Positions 59,047 through 64,000 of a stretch of 64,000 bases of DNA are shown piece by piece (position 1 is the stretch's first letter; each line of letters begins with the position of its first letter). Position numbers and translations under genes: made by a program. Origin of the DNA: Lotus japonicus (taxonomy: Eukaryota; Streptophyta; Magnoliopsida; Fabales; Fabaceae); the NCBI RefSeq assembly GCF_012489685.1, contig NC_080046.1, positions 39,581,176-39,645,175 on the forward strand, in the 5' to 3' direction. Below the pieces are notes generated by a model. It saw nothing but the letters and a program-made list of their open reading frames with translations, had not been told where the DNA came from and searched no databases.

Positions 59047-60499
59047 TGCGAAAAAGCAAAATCTCACCATTCCACACCCATTGGAGCCGCGAGTTTGGGG
59101 AGCTTGGGGGAGAAGGAGATTTTCGCGAAAACTTGACCAATCTTCGTGCAGTTCGTCCCTACTTCTAGGTAGCGAGGTAACTAACACGATTCCTACCTCT
59201 GATTGTTGTTTCTGTTGCGTTTCTGAAGTCGTTTCTGTGCTCACAGTTTTGAGCTTTTTCTAAAATTGTCTGTTTTCTTCGATTTCTTGCTTGGGTTATG
59301 TTCTCTAGGTTCCCATGAGCCTAAAACCTCTGTCAGTAATCGCCGATTGTGATCCAGTTGTCCAGGATCTGAAAAACTGTTTCAAAACCCTTTTTGTCTC
59401 ACATTTCGAAACTTTATTGTCAAAAAGACTTAATCTGACTTCGTGCCTTTAGGATTTGTTGTCACGGATGTCATGAGGATCATTGCTGTCAAATTTGTTT
59501 TCAGAACTGATAACTTTGAAGTTTTGAGCCTTTATTTTGGACCAAAATGCCCCTGGATAGTCGTATTTTGGCCCGATTGTCCGAAAATTGTTCTGACAGT
59601 TTCTTTGCCTTAGTTTTACCCTAAAACTACCTTGTAAACTGATTTGATCGAAGAAAAAGAGCCGAAGCTCTTTTCTCCTTATGGCCGTGGGCTATTTTCT
59701 AAGGGGGGGGAGTTTTTCGTTTTCGAAAACTTGTCTTTTCGTACCTGATTGTCCTATTCTGAAGCTTTAATGCTTTGTCTATCGTTTATGTATTGTTTTG
59801 CGATGGAACTAATCGATTTTGTTTGGATTCTGCTTTGTTTTGCTCCGAGGTTCAGTTGAGGGAACTTTGGAAGACTCAGAGCAATTGTTTGAGGAGAACT
59901 TTGTTTGCGAAGCTGGAACAGCTCGAGGTTAGGGCAACTTACTATATATTAGCTATGAATGCATGATAGGCGTCGATCAATTCGACTTATGCTTTACTTT
60001 GATGTTGATTATGTTGATGAACTGATGTTGTGATGCTGTGCTTTGTTGGATTGTGCGTTTTGACGCGACTTCGGAGTGGAGATTCATTGATCTGGTGATC
60101 TTTGATGTTTCGGGTTGGATGAGCAACCCTAGGCAAGTTCAAACGAGGGGCTTGGGACTTAGCCATTTGTTGGGATTCGTTGGTTTACTTAGACTTTCCC
60201 CGGGAAACTTCTTTTGGGTGGTTGGTTTTCGGAAAACCTAGAATGAATAGAATTTCGAAAATTAGAGACTTTGGGAGACTTAGACTTTGAGATATAAACT
60301 CATAACCTGACTAATCCAATTCAAAACGTTTTACTAAACGAATAATCATAGGAGAACTAAAGGGGAAAATAATTGCGAAAGACGGGGAAAAGTCGACTTT
60401 TGTTGTAGGTTTGGAGAGTTATTGGAATTGGGGAAAGCCACTAAGGTGAGCTATGGTGATGATTGAAAGTCACCGAGTACTTTACGTACTCTTGTTGAT

Positions 60500-60705
60500 G
60501 GGGTTGTGTTGTATTGACCGACACTAATCCCTTGGGTTCTCTTGTTGTTGGAGCGGTGTTGTATTGACCGACACTTAGCGCTCTTGTTGTTTGGGCTGTG
60601 TTGTATTGACCGACACTAGACCCTTGTGTATTCTTGTTGGTGGAGCAGTGTTGTATTGACCGACACTTACTCCGAGTTGTGTTGTATTGACCGACACTAA
60701 CTCAT
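60500..60705 (+). repeat. Minisatellite with TTGTATTGACCGACACT core
   Basis: Five units of about 40-50 bp, each containing GTGTTGTATTGACCGACACT. Absent from the F1 solo LTR. Confidence 0.88.
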
Positions 60706-60784
60706 GGGTTTGTTGAGATTGGGTTGTGAGCTAAACACTTTCGTGGTAAGGGCGATTCGTTGTTTGGCTAACCACGTTGCATTC

Positions 60785-61015
60785 AATCGGGTGAATAACG
60801 GGAATGGTTCACCTGTGCATATCATGGTGAATAACGGGAATGGTTCACCTTGCATAAATGATGAATAACGGGAATGGTTCATCATACGGTGAATAACGGG
60901 AATGGTTCACCAAGGATGAATAACGGGAATGGTTCATCCAGGATGGATAACGGGAATGGTCCATCCATAGTGAAGAACGGGAATGCTTCACTTGTGGCGA
61001 ACGGGAACGCGTCAC
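60785..61015 (+). repeat. Minisatellite with GAATAACGGGAATGGTTCAC core
   Basis: About nine units of 20-35 bp, e.g. GTGAATAACGGGAATGGTTC; unit order alternates between GTGAAT and GATGAAT starts. Absent from the F1 solo LTR. Confidence 0.88.
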
Positions 61016-61254
61016 AAATCCGGATTCATATTGTGCATTTCACGCATACATTCATGCTGACTGAGACTGTGTGCTGTTTGTTTATTGAAGCAATGTTAGA
61101 GCCATAACATGCTAGGATTACTTATATGCTTATATAACAACTTATATATATACCCCGTCACATGTTGAGTGTATATGTACTTATTGCTGTGAGTTGACCC
61201 TAGCGCCTTGGCTTTGTTTGTATGTTTGTGTTTGGGCGGTCGGCCTGCTGCCAG

Positions 61255-61563
61255 ATGTCGATGGTCGACTGGTTCTCGACGGTCTCTCCCTCGGGGGGGA
61301 TCAGATATGAGCTGCTGGATCGGGATGCCCCCACCGCTTGGGTGATCGATGTAGCTGGTCACCGGGCGACGTATCGGGGAAGGGTCATGGAGGACCGTAC
61401 TGACGAGCGTGGACGTCTGACGAAAGGAGTTCTATGGCGCATGGAGTTGAGCTTCAACTTGCCGACTTCAGATCGTTGTGGGTTTGGCACTGGGAGGTTA
61501 GGTTTGGGCAGGCGTCATGTTTTGTGTAGAGCTCTGATTCGTTTTGCTTTTGGGATCGGGTAG
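61255..61563 (+). CDS. LTR-embedded ORF, family F1 (102 aa, tail lost)
   Basis: Starts at ATG 61255 immediately after CTGCCAG. It reads MSMVDWFSTVSPSGGIRYEL, then APTAWVIDVAGHRATYRG, then RMELSFNLPTSD. It agrees with the interrupted F1 copy (27635 and 23712, minus) and shares blocks with the F3 LTR ORF. Compared with that F1 copy, the acidic tail is removed by a deletion of about 0.5 kb between two ACTGG repeats, so the last 25 residues are out of context. In the genomic RNA it would lie upstream of gag. Function unknown. Confidence 0.58.
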   Translation: MSMVDWFSTVSPSGGIRYELLDRDAPTAWVIDVAGHRATYRGRVMEDRTDERGRLTKGVLWRMELSFNLPTSDRCGFGTGRLGLGRRHVLCRALIRFAFGIG

Positions 61564-61960
61564 GTTTCCGACGCATGACTTTTCGTGTGGTTCTCTTACT
61601 GAGGGATCACAGTGAGTCAGTTGGACCATAGGGGTCTTTGCTTAGGCCATTTGAGGCCGACTTTCTCCTAGTGGTTTGTAATTATAATTTTCTCACTTAC
61701 ACTTCTGGGTCTGTATATATTTGCCTACGGGCACACTGCTTTGGAGTCACTGCGAGTGCGCGTGACGTGGGAGTGCAGCTGAGGCTGTACATGTTTATAT
61801 TTGATGTATGTTGGTTAGTTTAGTAGTTGGGTTTTGTCTTTACTTCCTTATCGTTTTGATTTAAAGGAAAGAAAACGGAAAAAAAAATTATTACCTGTTT
61901 TCCGCGTAAAGTTTATTTTTGGTTACTAAAGTGACACCTGGAATTCGGGGTGTTACATTG

Positions 61961-61972
61961 TGGTATCAGAGC
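61961..61972 (+). other. Primer-binding site of the chromovirus
   Basis: TGGTATCAGAGC, three bases after the LTR end; complementary to initiator tRNA-Met. Confidence 0.9.
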
Positions 61973-62166
61973 TTAGTCGAGTCTTTTGGGAGTCTTTGGG
62001 GAATAGGTCTTCTGTGCTAGGTTGTGTGACTCTGCAAAGAGTGAAAATTGATTGTCTGCAGAGCGATTTTCGCTCTAATTGTTTGCGTTACTACTTAATC
62101 GGATTGAGTGGTTTGTCTAGTGCTACCGTATGGCTAGTACTAATCGGACGTTTGATGAGATATAGG

Positions 62167-62952
62167 ATGGTGGACCTTAACCGGATGGCGGAGGCAATAG
62201 CTACACTGATCGAGGCAATGATGAACCAGGCTGCGGAAGACGCTTATATGCGCGCTGAAGAGGCTGCACGTGAGCATCACCAACGACTGATGGCGACAGC
62301 GATGTATCAACAAAGAGGAATGAACCGAACAGGAGCTGGGGGACCAATAAGGTCAGGATCTCAAGGCTACAACAGAAGGGAGAGCTACCATCAGTGGGGA
62401 CCGTATCAGCGTTTCAAGGGAAGAGATCTTATCTCAAGAGTCTACAAACCAACGACTGCTGATACTGGAGGGGAGCCAGTTGGTGACAAAGGTGTGACAT
62501 GTACTCGTTGTGGAAAGTTTGGGCATTTTGCTAACAAGTGCTCAGTGACTGGACGGAGATGCTTCAAGTGTAACCGAGAGGGGCATCTAGCTCTGAACTG
62601 CAAGACACCCCAGGAGGAAACGTCTGATAGTAAGATGAAAGGGAATGATGCTACCGAAGGGACAGGAAACAAGACTTCGGGAAGAGCAGTGACGTGTTAC
62701 AGGTGCAGGGAAGTAGGGCACTATGCTAGTAAGTGCAAGATCAAGGGAAAACTATGCTTTAATTGCAACCAACCGGGACATTTCTCCAGAGATTGTAAGG
62801 CACTCAAGGGCGAATCATCAAGGAATGTTGGGAAAGGAAAACAACTTGCTACAGAGGAAAGGATTCATATCAAGGAAGGAGCAAGAGTTGAGGAGTCGAA
62901 CGAGGAAGAACGTGGGAACGATGGTAATATTTTAACTGTTCTCGTATTCTAG
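62167..62952 (+). pseudogene. gag: Chromovirus Gag with four zinc knuckles, capsid part deleted
   Basis: The probable start is ATG 62167 (MVDLNRMAEAIATLIEAMMN); the frame is open upstream to 61960 but that part overlaps the primer site. After an alpha-helical N-terminus the usual capsid domain is missing, and the sequence jumps to the basic/glycine-rich linker. Four CCHC boxes follow: CTRCGKFGHFANKC, CFKCNREGHLALNC, CYRCREVGHYASKC and CFNCNQPGHFSRDC. It ends at TAG 62950-62952 amid a charged stretch. The protein could bind nucleic acid but could not assemble a normal capsid. Confidence 0.82.
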
Positions 62953-63220
62953 AATAACTTACTCTTTTATATTCAAGCGAGTGTGACGCGCCTGACTTGT
63001 ATTTACTACTTAGACTATGATCCTATGATTATTATCCCTAGTAGGACCTTATTCGAAGTTGCTCGTGATTTAACTATAGAGGTTACACGAGATCTAGAAT
63101 AGCACGCGGAGCTAGGGAGTTGTTTTACCGAGGCATCGATAAGGAAGCTAGGATCTCAGGGGAATTCCTTATGGGTACGATACGTAGGATTTTAGGGCGT
63201 TTAGTTTTGAAGCGGATTCG
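62953..63220 (+). pseudogene. Degraded protease region
   Basis: Between gag and reverse transcriptase, with fragments such as DYDPMIIIPSRTLFEVA in the gag frame after a stop. No intact protease active-site motif (DSGA type) visible; probably deleted. Confidence 0.4.
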
Positions 63221-63949
63221 ATGGAGGATCTTTCGGCAAAAGGATTCATTCGACCAAGTGTATCACCGTGGGGAGCGCCAGTGTTGTTAGTCAAGAAGAA
63301 GGACGGAAGGTCGAGATCGTGGGTGGATTATCGACAATTGAACAAGGCGACGATAAAGAACAGATACCCGTTGCCGAGGATAGATGATTTGATGGACCAA
63401 CTACGAGGGGCTACCGTATTTTCCAAGATAGATTTGAGGTCAGGCTATCGTCGGATCAGAGTGAAGATTGAGGATATACCGAAGACTGCTTTCAGGACAC
63501 GTTAAGGACACTACGAGTACCTAGTGATGCCGTTTGGAGTGACGAATGTACCTGCTGTTTTCATGGATTACATGAACCGCATCTTTCAGGAGTTCTTAGA
63601 TCGGCGTGTGGTGGTGTTTATTGAGGACATATTGATCTATTCGAAGGACGCGAATAAACATGAAGGACATTTGCGCCAAGTTTTACAAGTGTTGAGAAAG
63701 AAAAAGCTGTATGCGAACCCTTCCAAGTGTGAATTCTGGCTGGAGGAAGTCAATTTCTTAGGCCATGCTATCTCGAAGGAGGGCATAGTTGTGGATCCGG
63801 CGAAAGTGGAGACTGTTTTGGCTTGGGAGCAACCGAAGATAGGGACTGAGATCAGAAGTTTTGTGGGTTTAGCTGGATATTATAGACGCTTCATTGAGGG
63901 ATTTGCCAAGATTGTTGGACCCTTGACTCAACTGACGAGGAAAGATTAA
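63221..63949 (+). pseudogene. pol: Chromovirus reverse transcriptase, broken
   Basis: Reads [50 protein letters not shown], then a TAA at 63503-63505 where relatives have Tyr, then [20 protein letters not shown] and a catalytic box FIEDILIYS (63617-63643). The usual FIDD is FIED here, so one of the paired metal-binding aspartates is glutamate. Ends at TAA 63947 at LTRKD, where RNase H should begin. The first ATG is not the natural start. Confidence 0.9.
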
Positions 63950-64000
63950 CCTTTTACATGGATTGAGGGTGTGTGGTTCCGTAGCAGAATCGTTAGGAAC

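Larger units (their letters stand above)
58346..61957 (+). repeat. 5' LTR of the chromovirus (family F1)
   Basis: From TGTAAGACCTGG to CGGGGTGTTACA. Very long for a plant LTR (3612 bp). Order: CTATAAATAG at 59037-59046, donor-like TAGCGAG|GTAACT near 59176, two minisatellites (60480-60705, 60785-61015), acceptor-like GCCAG|ATG at 61254, a 102-codon ORF, then about 390 bp to the end. Confidence 0.92.
58346..64000 (+). mobile_element. Tekay-like chromovirus (Ty3/Gypsy), family F1, runs off the window
   Basis: A 5' LTR of 3612 bp, primer-binding site, shortened gag with four zinc knuckles, degraded protease region and reverse transcriptase. The RT sequence ([36 protein letters not shown]) is of the chromovirus type, closest in style to the Tekay/Del clade. 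Inserted into the F2 LTR (left flank AAGAT). It carries stops and a large gag deletion. Confidence 0.88.

Noticed and set aside
60500..61015. CRISPR-like array
   Set aside because: Units are imperfect, with no unique spacers of constant length, inside a plant LTR; these are minisatellites.

Overview
The window is repeat-rich nuclear DNA of a flowering plant. Plant signs are spliced GT-AG exons, B3-domain genes, SIRE-type Copia and chromovirus-type Gypsy LTR retrotransposons, plant Helitrons, CACTA, Mutator-like and hAT elements. A legume is my best guess from the style of the SIRE elements, but this is inference. There are no bacterial, organellar, rRNA or tRNA genes, and almost every gene-like stretch belongs to or was carried by a mobile element.

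1-21221: an older SIRE-type Copia element on the minus strand (5' LTR 20036-21221; its 3' end lies left of the window) is split inside its integrase by a young SIRE-type element on the plus strand (4972-17096, target duplication GAGTC). The young element has near-identical LTRs but several broken frames. It also carries a compact antisense gene unit (14640-15144) with its own TATA box and polyadenylation signal. 21222-21682: the 3' end of an unknown host gene, cut by the old element's LTR, with four SUMO-interaction-like motifs.

22754-30382: a solo Gypsy LTR (family F1, minus, duplication CAAAC) containing a second solo LTR (family F2, 23715-27455, duplication GTAGC). 31314-32125: two exons of a B3-domain gene. 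33592-39593: a decayed, intron-containing Helitron Rep-helicase gene; the Helitron 3' hairpin and CTAG lie at 45387-45422. A CACTA element (39781-43410, duplication CAA) sits in its 3' part and carries pieces of unrelated genes. An antisense B3 relic lies at 43824-44381.

45423-51031: AT-rich DNA with a second, oppositely facing Helitron end, a Mutator-like element with 250-bp inverted repeats (47171-48464), a possible retroposon tail and a non-autonomous hAT element (50035-50755, duplication GCCTTAGT).

51032-64000: a multilayer nest. A Gypsy LTR (family F3) holds a SIRE LTR, which holds an F2 LTR, which holds both a solo F2 LTR (54402-58056, duplication TTAAA) and a plus-strand Tekay-like chromovirus (5' LTR 58346-61957, PBS, gag, reverse transcriptase) running off the window.

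The most interesting signals are (a) a related protein domain encoded inside the LTRs of three diverged Gypsy families, always starting right after a CAG|ATG junction and ending about 0.4-0.5 kb before the LTR end, with TATA and a shared splice-donor-like sequence far upstream in F1/F2; and (b) the antisense coiled-coil gene unit of the young SIRE element.
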